From contig JALVKZ010000165.1 of NCBI GenBank assembly GCA_027033675.1, positions 1 through 11,269 on the forward strand: a DNA stretch of 11,269 nucleotides, read 5' to 3'. Position 1 is the stretch's first letter. Each line of letters opens with the position of its first letter. Below are positions 1 to 6,646 of this stretch, one piece after another. The stretch is from Pyrodictiaceae archaeon. GTDB lineage: Archaea; Thermoproteota; Thermoprotei_A; Sulfolobales; Pyrodictiaceae. The notes beneath the pieces were generated by a model that saw only the letters and a list, made by a program, of their open reading frames with translations, ran no database searches and was not told the origin of the DNA. A program made the position numbers and the translations under genes.

Positions 1-110
1 GGAGCAACCTAACCCCGGACGCCCGGCGTTCGCGGGGAAGCGGGGTGAGGCAACAGCCAGGATAACCGCTGTGGGGGCCAACACCACCAACACGGGGGCC
101 GCGCGGGCCC
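1..110 (+). ncRNA. Probable 3' part of archaeal SRP (7S) RNA, cut by the window edge
   Basis: The first bases (GGAGCAACCTAACCCC) match the pattern that follows the GGAA tetraloop in SRP RNA helix 8 (in bacteria GGAAGCAGCCAAGG; in human RNA GGAGCAGGUCAAAAC). A GGGGTGAGGCAACAGCC stretch at about 43-59 resembles the distal side of helix 5 in archaeal 7S RNAs. The sequence is GC-rich and has no credible reading frame, as expected for a stable RNA in a hyperthermophile. The pairing partners (helix 1, the 5' strand of helix 5, the proximal strand of helix 8) lie outside the window, so the fold cannot be tested here and the 3' end at 110 is a guess. SRP RNA scaffolds SRP19 and SRP54 for membrane targeting of nascent proteins. 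RNase P RNA also carries a GGAGCAA element, but its other conserved boxes are not seen downstream. Confidence 0.42.
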
Positions 111-276
111 TCGGTATAGGCGCGATTCTCCTAATTACCCCCTTGCTGCTAGTTACCCATAAATGGCCCGGGTGTCGCCCGGCGACGGCGCCGCGTAACG
201 GCGCTGGGATGATGCCGGGTATCCGTTCCAGGCCGCCCCTCTTAGCGGGGCACATCTCTTTCTCGTAGTTATTTTA
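111..276 (+). other. GC-rich structured non-coding region with nested stem-loops
   Basis: No credible coding frame is present, but strong hairpins are. An inner stem pairs 186-193 with 199-206 around a CGTAA loop (one G-U pair). An outer stem pairs 177-183 with 214-220 (one G-U pair), giving a two-tier helix. A third hairpin pairs 235-239 with 247-251. Just upstream, GGGCC at 96-100 can pair with GGCCC at 106-110. GC content is clearly above that of the flanking coding DNA, which in hyperthermophiles often marks structured RNA. It could be the tail of the RNA that starts before the window, a separate small RNA, or a processed trailer. I do not recognise a named family on either strand. Confidence 0.4.
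235..276 (+). terminator. Possible RNA 3' end: hairpin plus pyrimidine-rich tail
   Basis: A 5-bp GC hairpin (235-239 with 247-251, seven-base loop) is followed by the pyrimidine-rich stretch ATCTCTTTCTC and then TTATTTTAG. Crenarchaeal stable RNAs usually end at T-rich tracts. The position fits a plus-strand transcript ending before the minus-strand gene that stops at 325. No experimental signal can be claimed. Confidence 0.3.
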
Positions 277-324
277 GTAAGAAGAGGATAGTGGGCAGGG
301 GATAATCTGTTCTCTATGCACATG

Positions 325-804
325 CTAGTCTGTTATCGCTATATATTCTGGTAGCCAGGTTAAGAGCTCCTCTATTACCTGGTCGGGGTCTGTTATTTCC
401 TCCACTTCTCCCTCTTCGGCCGATATTATTCCTTGGAGTGCATGGACTATTGCTGATAGTATAGGTGTGTAGGACTCTCTTGTTAGCCTAGAGAGCTTGT
501 CTGCCACGCTGGTTATCTTTTCCCAGGCATTTTCGCCCTCAATTGCTATGCAGAAATCGTCTGGTTCCTCGAGGCCAAAGTGGCACACAAGGTATAGTTT
601 ATCGCCAATCCTTACTGCTACTATCCGTGAGCCCCGGTACTCCTCGGCTGCGACCACCTTATCACCCATTCCTTTCTCTATTATCTCGCGTAAAGGAAGT
701 CGCTGGGTTGGTGGGCCGTTTATACTTCCTCTTAGCCTCAGTCCTTTGAGGAGCTCAAGTGCCTCGTAGACGTCATTGTACTTGACTGTTACCTGCATAC
801 TCAC
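325..804 (-). CDS. Hypothetical protein, 159 aa, family not recognised
   Basis: I do not recognise this family. The protein is soluble-looking, with no signal peptide or membrane segment. Its first third is basic (KLRLRGSINGP-like), the middle alternates beta-type hydrophobic stretches (about residues 55-75, RIVAVRIGDKLYLVCHF), and the C-terminal 35 residues are strongly acidic (EEGEVEEITDPDQVIEELL). Coding potential is good: codons resemble those of the neighbours, a TATA-like box lies upstream, and a GAGGAG ribosome-binding site sits 8 bases before the GTG start at 804. An in-frame ATG follows two codons later (798), but its spacing to the Shine-Dalgarno is less good. It lies downstream of the methyltransferase gene on the same strand with a 75-base gap and its own promoter-like element, so it may be transcribed separately. 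Confidence 0.8.
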   Translation of the reverse strand: MSMQVTVKYNDVYEALELLKGLRLRGSINGPPTQRLPLREIIEKGMGDKVVAAEEYRGSRIVAVRIGDKLYLVCHFGLEEPDDFCIAIEGENAWEKITSVADKLSRLTRESYTPILSAIVHALQGIISAEEGEVEEITDPDQVIEELLTWLPEYIAITD

Positions 805-857
805 GGCTTCTTCTCCTCAACTCCGTTGTCTCCGGTATCCTAGGCCTGGGTAGCGGA

Positions 858-868
858 GTATTTAAGCA
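858..868 (-). promoter_or_regulatory. TATA-like box for the 159-aa gene
   Basis: Read on the minus strand, GCTTAAATACT lies about 25 bases before a predicted transcript start near 835. That would leave a leader of about 30 bases carrying the GAGGAG site before the GTG start at 804. The element sits in the 75-base gap after the methyltransferase stop codon. Confidence 0.45.
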
Positions 869-879
869 GGGTCTTGGCC

Positions 880-2175
880 TCATAGCTTTACTAGCTTGGC
901 TATGAAGAAGCCCTGGGTACGGTGAACATGAGGTAGCATTCTCTGGGTCTTCGGCAGGGCCTTTGGCTTCTCCCCTATTACTGGCTCGGGCTCTGAGAGC
1001 TCAGCCTCCATGAGTTCTTGGACCACCCGCCTTATTACCCAGATAGTCTCACTGTGCGTGAGAGTACAAACGCTATAGACTATGGTTGCTCCCCTCGGAG
1101 CTGCCTCGAGGATTGATCTGAGCACCCGGTACTGGAGTCTTCGGAAGAACTTGATATCTCCGCGGCTTAGCCACATCTTTACCTCGGGTTCATACTGCAG
1201 CCTACCGATGTCACTGCAAGGGGGGTCGATTATCGCTGTATCGATGCGCGAGATGTAGGGGCTACGTGCATCCCCTACAACAAGGTCTATAAGGTATCCT
1301 AGTCTTAGCCTCTTGAGGGTATGTCTTGCCTCATTGAGTCTCTTAGCCTTTGCATCACCTGCTATTACATACCTGGCTCCTAGCCATGCTAGGTGGGTGG
1401 CCTTTATCGCTGCACCTGCCGTAGGGTCAATGCCTACTCGGCCCTGGGGCTTTGCTACATGCCCTACAAGAGCTGATGCCTTGTCCTGTAAGACGAAGAG
1501 GCCTTCTTGGTACTCTCGCGTATGTGGGGCCTTAGAGGCGCCTTTAACTATCATTGCGACATCGTACAAGTCTTTGTCGGGCTCAATTACTATACCGTAT
1601 CTTGCTAGTCTCGTAGCTAGACTAGCTACACTTATCCCTGGGCTTACTCGGAGCCATCGCGTCGGATCCCTATTAAGGCTCTGGAGGAGCTGGGCAATGT
1701 TCTCTATGCCGGCGCTTAGTAGCTCCTCTATTATCCACCGAGGAAAACTGTAGAGTACACTAAGCCTATCAATGCCCCCTAGTCCTTTCACGAAGTCTCT
1801 CGGATTAGCGCCACGGAGCTCTAGTAGTTTATCAGTGTCGATGCCTATCTTTGGTGCAAGTTTCCGAGCCCTACTAGGCTTTAGTTTCTCGCTCATCGCC
1901 TCAAAGACAAGCACTCTCGCAGTCATCCACTTAACTGAGTGGCTTGGCGGCCCATAGCCCAGGCTTGTAAGTATGTGATCGAGCAATATGTAGTTACGTG
2001 CAACTCCTAGGCTTAGTACACGAACTATAGGCTTCATGTAGCCCAGCTCAGGGTTTCTCGAGAAGAATCGTATCGCTACATCGCGTAATGATGTGCGTAG
2101 CCGTACCGAGTCCGCCAGTATTATGGCTGCTACCTCCTCTGGCAGCATGCTATCGTACCCTCTCCCCTTGTTCAT
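880..2175 (-). CDS. NOL1/NOP2/Sun-family RNA (cytosine-5) methyltransferase
   Basis: Predicted SAM-dependent enzyme that methylates C5 of cytosine in rRNA or tRNA; the substrate cannot be told from sequence. Residues about 10-150 are a helical NusB-like domain, as in bacterial RsmB. Residues about 175-431 form the RsmB/NSUN catalytic core. Seen directly: EGLFVLQDKAS before motif I; motif IV DPPCSDIG with Cys320; motif VI YSVCTLTHSE with Cys370, the position of the family nucleophile; and the typical C-terminal QRMLPHVHRTQGFFIAKL. Both family cysteines are present. Motif I (250-263) reads DPTAGAAIKATHLA where the family usually has DLCAAPGGKTTHLA, so the PGG of the SAM loop is lost while Asp and Lys remain. 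The ATG at 2175 lies about 27 bases from a TATA-like element, suggesting a leaderless mRNA. Family assignment is secure; activity is likely but less certain because of motif I. Confidence 0.92.
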   Translation of the reverse strand: MNKGRGYDSMLPEEVAAIILADSVRLRTSLRDVAIRFFSRNPELGYMKPIVRVLSLGVARNYILLDHILTSLGYGPPSHSVKWMTARVLVFEAMSEKLKPSRARKLAPKIGIDTDKLLELRGANPRDFVKGLGGIDRLSVLYSFPRWIIEELLSAGIENIAQLLQSLNRDPTRWLRVSPGISVASLATRLARYGIVIEPDKDLYDVAMIVKGASKAPHTREYQEGLFVLQDKASALVGHVAKPQGRVGIDPTAGAAIKATHLAWLGARYVIAGDAKAKRLNEARHTLKRLRLGYLIDLVVGDARSPYISRIDTAIIDPPCSDIGRLQYEPEVKMWLSRGDIKFFRRLQYRVLRSILEAAPRGATIVYSVCTLTHSETIWVIRRVVQELMEAELSEPEPVIGEKPKALPKTQRMLPHVHRTQGFFIAKLVKL

Positions 2176-2197
2176 GGAGGGCTACCTACATGGCTAG

Positions 2198-2212
2198 CAA
2201 TATAGTTTTACA
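2198..2212. promoter_or_regulatory. Shared AT-rich element between divergent genes
   Basis: The only AT-rich stretch in the short gap between the methyltransferase gene and tldD reads CAATATAGTTTTACA on the plus strand. On the minus strand (AAAACTATATTG) it is about 27 bases from the methyltransferase ATG. On the plus strand it predicts a start near 2230, about 25 bases before the tldD ATG. One AT-rich element may therefore serve two divergent promoters, either as overlapping boxes or as one box used in both directions. Confidence 0.45.
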
Positions 2213-2254
2213 AGAGAGGTTGCACCAGTACCTAGCTGAGTGCTAGCTGGGGGA

Positions 2255-3694
2255 ATGTCTAAGGCCTTGTCCTCCGTGGATGAATCCGTACTAGAAAAGG
2301 CAATTAACAAGATGCTTAGCGAGGGTGCTAACTACGCTGAGGCCAGATACCACGAGATAAGAAGAACGAGCATATTGCTGATCAACGGGGCCGTCATGGG
2401 TGTAGAGCAGAGTGTTCGCTCCGGCATCGCTCTGAGAGCCATAGTTGATGGCGGCCTAGGCTTCGCCTCTACAACCAGCACGAGCACCGAGGCCGTAGAG
2501 AAAGCTGCCCTGAGAGCTGTTGCAGCGGCAAAGACCTCCGCAGCAGGCGTGAAGAACCCGATTAGAATGTCTCCTGCAAGACTCGGTAGGGCCAAGTACA
2601 GCGTCGCCGAGAAGAAGCCCTTAGAGGACATCGCTATAGGTGATAAGATAGCATCGTTACTCGAGGAATATAGGGCCCTCGTACCCGGGAGAAACGGGTT
2701 CAAAGTCCCAAACATAACAATGATTTATACTGATAGTGTAGAGTACAAGGTGCTCGTCACCAGCGACGGCGCCTATGTTGAGAGCCGTGTTCCCCGCGTA
2801 GCCGCTATGTATAATCTAGCAGCTGTATATGGCGAGAAAAGAGCTAATCGCTTCGGAGAGCTTGGAGCAAGCGGTGGTTATGAGCGCCTAAAAGAGTTCA
2901 AGTTAAGCGAGAAGATACAGGACGACATTAACAGCTTATATATTAGCCTCGTGGAGGCAAAATCTCCTCCTAGAGGCAAATTAGACGTAGTCCTTTCCCC
3001 GGAGATCGTAGGACTAATGGTCCACGAATCTGCTGGTCACCCAAGTGAGGCTGATCGCGTTCTTGGCAGAGAGGCCGCACAAGCTGGTATGAGTTTCCGA
3101 GCAACCTACAAGGAGGAGACAATAGGAAGCCCTGCCGTGACTGTTGTTGACGACCCGACTATACCTGGGAGTTTTGGCTTCTACCTATATGATGACGAGG
3201 GTGTTGCTGCCCGTGAACGAGTCCTCTACGATAAGGGCAAACTAGCTGAGCTGCTTCATAACCGCGAGACAGCCGCTATCTATGGGACTGAGAGTAATGG
3301 AGCAGCTAGGGCAATGGATTATTTGAGCGAGCCGATAGTACGCATGGCTAACACCTACATGAAGCCCGGCGACTACAGCTTCGATGAACTAATCGAGGAC
3401 ATAAAGCATGGCATCTATATAAAGAAGTACATGGAGTGGAACATAGACGATATACGTTGGGGGCAGAGATACGTAGGTCTCGAGGCCTACGTTATAGAGA
3501 ACGGCGAACTCGGGGAGCCAGTAACCAATGTAGCTCTCGAGGTAACCACGAAGGAACTCTATAGCTCCATAGACGCTGTTGGAAAGGAACTAGTTTTCTA
3601 CGCTGGTCTTTGCGGCAAAGGCGAGCCTCCACAAGGCGTACCCGTCTGGATGGGTGGTCCTCACGTAAGGCTTAGAGGGGTGACCATAAGGTGA
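2255..3694 (+). CDS. tldD: TldD, catalytic subunit of the TldD/TldE metalloprotease
   Basis: Catalytic half of the TldD/TldE heterodimeric zinc protease, which in bacteria cleaves unfolded peptides (antitoxin CcdA, microcin B17 leader). Cellular targets in archaea are not established here. Counting residues from an in-frame GTG at 2240, the HExxxH motif HESAGH is at 262-267 and the third-ligand cysteine in LCGKG is Cys458, followed by the usual glycine-rich C-terminus (VWMGGPHVRLRG). The length of about 480 aa is normal for the family. I chose the ATG at 2255 because it sits about 25 bases after the predicted transcript start and leaves the usual short N-terminus; the GTG at 2240 would add five residues, and neither has a well-spaced ribosome-binding site. 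The stop codon overlaps the tldE start in a GTGA, indicating translational coupling. All key residues are present, so the enzyme should be active. Confidence 0.95.
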   Translation: MSKALSSVDESVLEKAINKMLSEGANYAEARYHEIRRTSILLINGAVMGVEQSVRSGIALRAIVDGGLGFASTTSTSTEAVEKAALRAVAAAKTSAAGVKNPIRMSPARLGRAKYSVAEKKPLEDIAIGDKIASLLEEYRALVPGRNGFKVPNITMIYTDSVEYKVLVTSDGAYVESRVPRVAAMYNLAAVYGEKRANRFGELGASGGYERLKEFKLSEKIQDDINSLYISLVEAKSPPRGKLDVVLSPEIVGLMVHESAGHPSEADRVLGREAAQAGMSFRATYKEETIGSPAVTVVDDPTIPGSFGFYLYDDEGVAARERVLYDKGKLAELLHNRETAAIYGTESNGAARAMDYLSEPIVRMANTYMKPGDYSFDELIEDIKHGIYIKKYMEWNIDDIRWGQRYVGLEAYVIENGELGEPVTNVALEVTTKELYSSIDAVGKELVFYAGLCGKGEPPQGVPVWMGGPHVRLRGVTIR

Positions 3695-5007
3695 GCATAG
3701 ATCTCCGCGCAGTTGCTGAGAGCATTGCTAATAAAGTGAAGAACCGCGTTGATGAGTATATTGTTAAGCTTGGGGCAGAGAACAAGTTAATGATCAAGTA
3801 TGCACGTGGCGAGCCCAGCGTTACTCAGTCGTGGCAAACACTGCGCCTAAGCCTATACTTAGCCAAGGCGGGAAGAATAAGTGTTAGTAGCTTTAGCGCC
3901 GAGAGGCCCGATGAGATATTGAGGAGAGTCCTGGATAGCCTTGAGCTGCTCAAGCCTTCGCCCTTCTATGCCCCATTACCAGAGCCGAGTGGCGAAAACA
4001 CGGAATACGTTGATAAGACCATAAAGACCATCGTTGAGGAAGGAGATGCGACGAGGCAGGTAGAGGAGATGGGCTTCAGCGAGCCAGGCGACGTGGCTGG
4101 CAAGATAGAGTTCTGGCATCTAAGAGAAATATTACTGGGAAGCAATGGCGCTGACCTAAGACATGAGGCCACCAGCTTCAACGGCTATATCAGGGTATTT
4201 GAGGGAGAAAGTAGTGGCCAGTGGAGCTGGACTAGCACCTCCTACAATCCTCTTATCGCGCGTAAAGCGATAGAAAGAGCAGGGGAGCTCGCGAAGCAGT
4301 GCGCAAAGCTCCCGAAGCGGCGGATAGAGCCCGGTAAGTACCGAGTACTCTTATCACCCATGGTCGCCAGTAATCTCGTAGAGCACATAGCCATGGCAGC
4401 AAGCGCTGGCAGCATGATATTCGGGACAAGCTTCTTCCAGGGAAGAAAACCCGGCGAGAAAGTGCTTAGCGAGAAACTAACACTACTAGACAAGCCACGA
4501 GACAACACGCTACCCGGCTTTCGGGGCTTTGACGACGAAGGAGTAGCCACAGCCAATAAGGCGATCATCAGAAAGGGCATACTTGAGACAATTCTCCACA
4601 ACACGAAGACAGCAAAACTGATGAAGGCAAAGACCACTGGCAACGCTGGCTGGATCATGCCGGCACCATTTAATCTCGAGGTTGAGCCCGGCGATGCTAC
4701 ACTAGATGAGCTGGTATCAGAGCTCCGAAACGGTATCTACATAACCAACAACTGGTACACAAGGTTTCAGAACCACGTAGAAGGAGTATTCTCAACGGTA
4801 TCAAGAGACGCCGTAATAATATACGAGAACAGCGAGCCCAAGTACTGCACAGAGCGCATAAGAATAGCCGATACAATGCCACGCCTCTTCTCATCAATAG
4901 AGCTCATAGAGAAGGAGCAATGGCCTATACAGTGGTGGGAAGTAGAAATACCTACTAGGATATCACACATATTGTTCGCCGAAGTAAATATCTCGCTACC
5001 TCAATAA
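3691..5007 (+). CDS. tldE: TldE/PmbA, non-catalytic partner of TldD
   Basis: Second subunit of the TldD/TldE protease. It shares the overall fold of TldD but lacks the zinc site: where TldD has HESAGH, this protein has LVEHIAMAASAG (residues about 229-240). In the known E. coli complex TldE shapes the closed chamber without hydrolysing peptides itself. Shared paralogue features include YRVLLSPMVASNL before the vestigial site and GFRGFDDEGVAT, matching the FYLYDDEGVA region of TldD. The 438-aa length is typical. The GTG start at 3691 overlaps the tldD stop by four bases, so it is probably translated by reinitiation. A T-rich stretch after the stop (5018-5036) likely ends the operon. Confidence 0.94.
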   Translation: MSIDLRAVAESIANKVKNRVDEYIVKLGAENKLMIKYARGEPSVTQSWQTLRLSLYLAKAGRISVSSFSAERPDEILRRVLDSLELLKPSPFYAPLPEPSGENTEYVDKTIKTIVEEGDATRQVEEMGFSEPGDVAGKIEFWHLREILLGSNGADLRHEATSFNGYIRVFEGESSGQWSWTSTSYNPLIARKAIERAGELAKQCAKLPKRRIEPGKYRVLLSPMVASNLVEHIAMAASAGSMIFGTSFFQGRKPGEKVLSEKLTLLDKPRDNTLPGFRGFDDEGVATANKAIIRKGILETILHNTKTAKLMKAKTTGNAGWIMPAPFNLEVEPGDATLDELVSELRNGIYITNNWYTRFQNHVEGVFSTVSRDAVIIYENSEPKYCTERIRIADTMPRLFSSIELIEKEQWPIQWWEVEIPTRISHILFAEVNISLPQ

Positions 5008-5017
5008 CCCTATCCAC

Positions 5018-5036
5018 TATTTTACCCTTTTTATTC
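5018..5036 (+). terminator. T-rich terminator after tldE
   Basis: Two T tracts (ATTTTACC, then CCTTTTTATT) begin about 11 bases after the tldE stop. Archaeal polymerase terminates at such T-rich stretches without needing a hairpin. The next gene downstream has its own TATA-like box. Confidence 0.5.
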
Positions 5037-5087
5037 CAAGCCTAGGCATCATTAGTGAACTACTAGACAAGCTAACACCTGGCTTGG
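5036..5087. repeat. Imperfect inverted repeat in the tldE-downstream spacer
   Basis: CCAAGCCTAGG at 5036-5046 is complementary to CCTGGCTTGG at 5078-5087 with one bulged base, separated by about 31 bases. The right arm can also pair with CAAGC at 5068-5072, so two mutually exclusive hairpins are possible. It lies between the T-rich terminator and the next TATA-like box. Function is unknown. Confidence 0.4.
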
Positions 5088-5098
5088 CCTGAGCAAGT

Positions 5099-5109
5099 TT
5101 TCTATATAA
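5099..5109 (+). promoter_or_regulatory. TATA-like box for the small membrane-protein gene
   Basis: TTTCTATATAA predicts a transcript start near 5130-5135, giving a leader of about 65-70 bases before the ATG at 5200. That is compatible with use of the GGAGGAG site. A second AT-rich stretch at 5153-5169 lies closer, but a start from it would remove or truncate the ribosome-binding site. Confidence 0.45.
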
Positions 5110-5184
5110 CGGTGACCCATACACAAAATCTAAATCTATCTAGGATAAAGACCATTATCAATAATAATTGCAAGAGATGCATCC

Positions 5185-5191
5185 GGAGGAG
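5185..5191 (+). promoter_or_regulatory. Strong ribosome-binding site, fixes the start at 5200
   Basis: GGAGGAG with an 8-base spacer precedes the ATG at 5200. It is the best-spaced Shine-Dalgarno in the window and supports this small ORF being a real gene. Confidence 0.7.
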
Positions 5192-5199
5192 CAATTTGC

Positions 5200-5574
5200 A
5201 TGACCGCAAGCAGAGCTAAAGAGCTAAGAATGCTATCTTTAACTAGTCCTAGGAGGCTTATAGGACTAATACTAGCAGCTATAGGCTATATACTAAGCCC
5301 TCTATCATGGTGGAATGATGGTTTCGTCAATATACCTTTAAGCCTTGCCACTGCCTATGTACTGAACCGCTTCTTCGGCGTTGACCGATTGCTCGGTTTC
5401 TATATAGGTTACTTAACAACGAATACTATGGGCATGTTTCTCCTTATTTATGGGGGCAGATTAACTGCTGCAAGGAGGCAAAGCTCTAGGAAGGAAATGG
5501 TTACTAGTACTATTGTCAGCCTAGTATACACTGTTATAGCCTCCATCGTGCTACACATTATCGGCCTACTATAG
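5200..5574 (+). CDS. Small conserved-type membrane protein, three or four predicted segments
   Basis: A 124-aa integral membrane protein of unknown function. Hydrophobic segments lie at about residues 19-35, 42-58, 62-86 and 103-124, with a basic loop (RLTAARRQSSRKE, about 87-99) between the last two. The motif SPLSWWNDGFVNIPLS (about 33-48) is distinctive, and I associate this kind of motif with uncharacterised small archaeal and bacterial membrane proteins, but I cannot name the family. There is no catalytic motif. The strong GGAGGAG site and its own TATA-like box support expression. Its stop codon overlaps the stop of the convergent UPF0282 gene by six bases, so antisense interference between the two transcripts is possible. 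Confidence 0.8.
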   Translation: MTASRAKELRMLSLTSPRRLIGLILAAIGYILSPLSWWNDGFVNIPLSLATAYVLNRFFGVDRLLGFYIGYLTTNTMGMFLLIYGGRLTAARRQSSRKEMVTSTIVSLVYTVIASIVLHIIGLL

Positions 5575-6636
5575 GGTTTCGATTAGCGGCTTCTTGCCGA
5601 GATACTCCGCAGCCGTCACTACTCGGACACCCTGCTGCCTCGCATAGCTTAGTACGGGGCTTACTCTCTCACGCCATTTCCTCTCCCTTAGAAGATGATG
5701 ATCATAGATGATAAGGTATGGATGAGAGTCAATAATCGTTATTGCGTTCTTTATGGCTCTTTCCAAGTTTATGCGGTTAAGCATATACGGGTATAGGTAG
5801 GTGGGAGGTCCATCAAGCACAACTATGTCTGGTCTCTTCTCGGCTATGAATACTGCATAATCCTCTATTATTGGCCCCATCACGTCGCTGGTGTAGAATA
5901 TGTTTGCATTACCTATTTTCGCGTTAAAGCCTACTACCCAGCCAGTCCTATCATACTCCACACCGTGGAACCACGGCTCCGTGAACTCTATTTCTACTCC
6001 ACAAAGAGTCACCCTTCTCCCATCAGCCCACACGATAACGGTATCGCTACTGACCTCGCTTAGCCACGGGCCCTTGCTCCAAAGACCTGTTAGTTTCCTA
6101 AACCACTTTTTGCCCCTTGCCAGGAGCTCCTTTCTCCTCTCCTCATAGCCTGGGAATCTTCTCGAAGAAGCCACTGGGAGAGACTCAAGGGGATCCATGT
6201 ATTCCTTGCCGCCTGGTTCGGAATAGGTACTACTCGTATCCATGTCTAAGATCTTGGCGAGTTTTTCGTAGAACTCTCTAGCACGGTGCCACTGGCTCTC
6301 ATTTATATACTCGTTGGGGTTCTTAGCGATTATTGTTTTGCCCTTGAAGAGTTCTAGAGGTAGAAGCGGGTCGCCTGGACGAGGGTGATGATCATAGTGG
6401 TAATGGGTTATGATCACGCCTTTTACACGTGTACTTGACAAACGTGCAGCTATTCTTAGTAGTGCTTGTTCTCGTAGCCTCCTCTTCTCTTCATCAGGTA
6501 GGGGATAACTGGGCTGCATAGCGGCGGCTCCCGGATCAACCAGTATATCACAGTCATCGCCGTGTAGCAGTATTGATGCCGACTTTGCTCCTAGGCTATC
6601 GAACCATATTACCTCGAATAAGTGGTCCAAGTTCAT
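5569..6636 (-). CDS. UPF0282-type metallo-beta-lactamase-fold hydrolase
   Basis: Member of the metallo-beta-lactamase superfamily closest to archaeal UPF0282 proteins; the substrate is unknown. Counting residues from the upstream GTG at 6663: the N-terminal FDSLGAKSAS (21-30) matches the family's SLGVRSM-like start; LVDPG is at 41-45; the metal motif HYHYDHH at 87-93; further likely ligands are His233 (PWFHG), Asp260 (YTSD) and the DHH at 321-323. The full metal set suggests an active enzyme. It is longer than I remember for the family (about 300 aa) because of a charged region at about 120-200. I chose the ATG at 6636 because a GGAG sits seven bases before it, overlapping the stop of the upstream ATPase gene; the GTG at 6663 would overlap that gene. 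The ten-base gap indicates co-transcription and coupling with the ATPase. Confidence 0.87.
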   Translation of the reverse strand: MNLDHLFEVIWFDSLGAKSASILLHGDDCDILVDPGAAAMQPSYPLPDEEKRRLREQALLRIAARLSSTRVKGVIITHYHYDHHPRPGDPLLPLELFKGKTIIAKNPNEYINESQWHRAREFYEKLAKILDMDTSSTYSEPGGKEYMDPLESLPVASSRRFPGYEERRKELLARGKKWFRKLTGLWSKGPWLSEVSSDTVIVWADGRRVTLCGVEIEFTEPWFHGVEYDRTGWVVGFNAKIGNANIFYTSDVMGPIIEDYAVFIAEKRPDIVVLDGPPTYLYPYMLNRINLERAIKNAITIIDSHPYLIIYDHHLLRERKWRERVSPVLSYARQQGVRVVTAAEYLGKKPLIETL

Positions 6637-6646
6637 GCCTAGGCTC

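Noticed and set aside
170..235. 5S rRNA on the minus strand
   Set aside because: A short ATACCCGGCATCATCCC stretch recalls the 5S loop, but the following conserved GAA..GGAAGUUAAG part is absent and the region folds into a different two-tier stem.
1..260. RNase P RNA as the identity of the left-edge RNA
   Set aside because: A GGAGCAA element fits, but I see neither an ACAGAAxxCGGCUUA-like nor an AGAUxxAUG-like box downstream, which an RNase P RNA 3' part should contain. It remains a weaker alternative.
71..268. A 65-codon open frame on the plus strand in the left-edge region
   Set aside because: It has no ribosome-binding site, a low-complexity Ala/Gly/Pro/Arg-rich translation, and lies across strong stem-loops; non-coding RNA explains the region better.
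1313..1753. Open frames on the strand opposite the methyltransferase and other long genes
   Set aside because: They overlap well-supported genes on the other strand, lack start signals, and have compositions expected of antisense shadows.
2255..5007. TldD/TldE as part of a modified-peptide (microcin-like) biosynthesis cluster
   Set aside because: No precursor-peptide ORF, YcaO, dehydrogenase or peptide exporter gene is visible nearby; TldD/TldE is widespread in archaea without such clusters.
5111..5224. A GTG-initiated mini-ORF in the spacer after tldE
   Set aside because: It begins upstream of the predicted transcript start, has no ribosome-binding site, and runs over the start of the real downstream gene.
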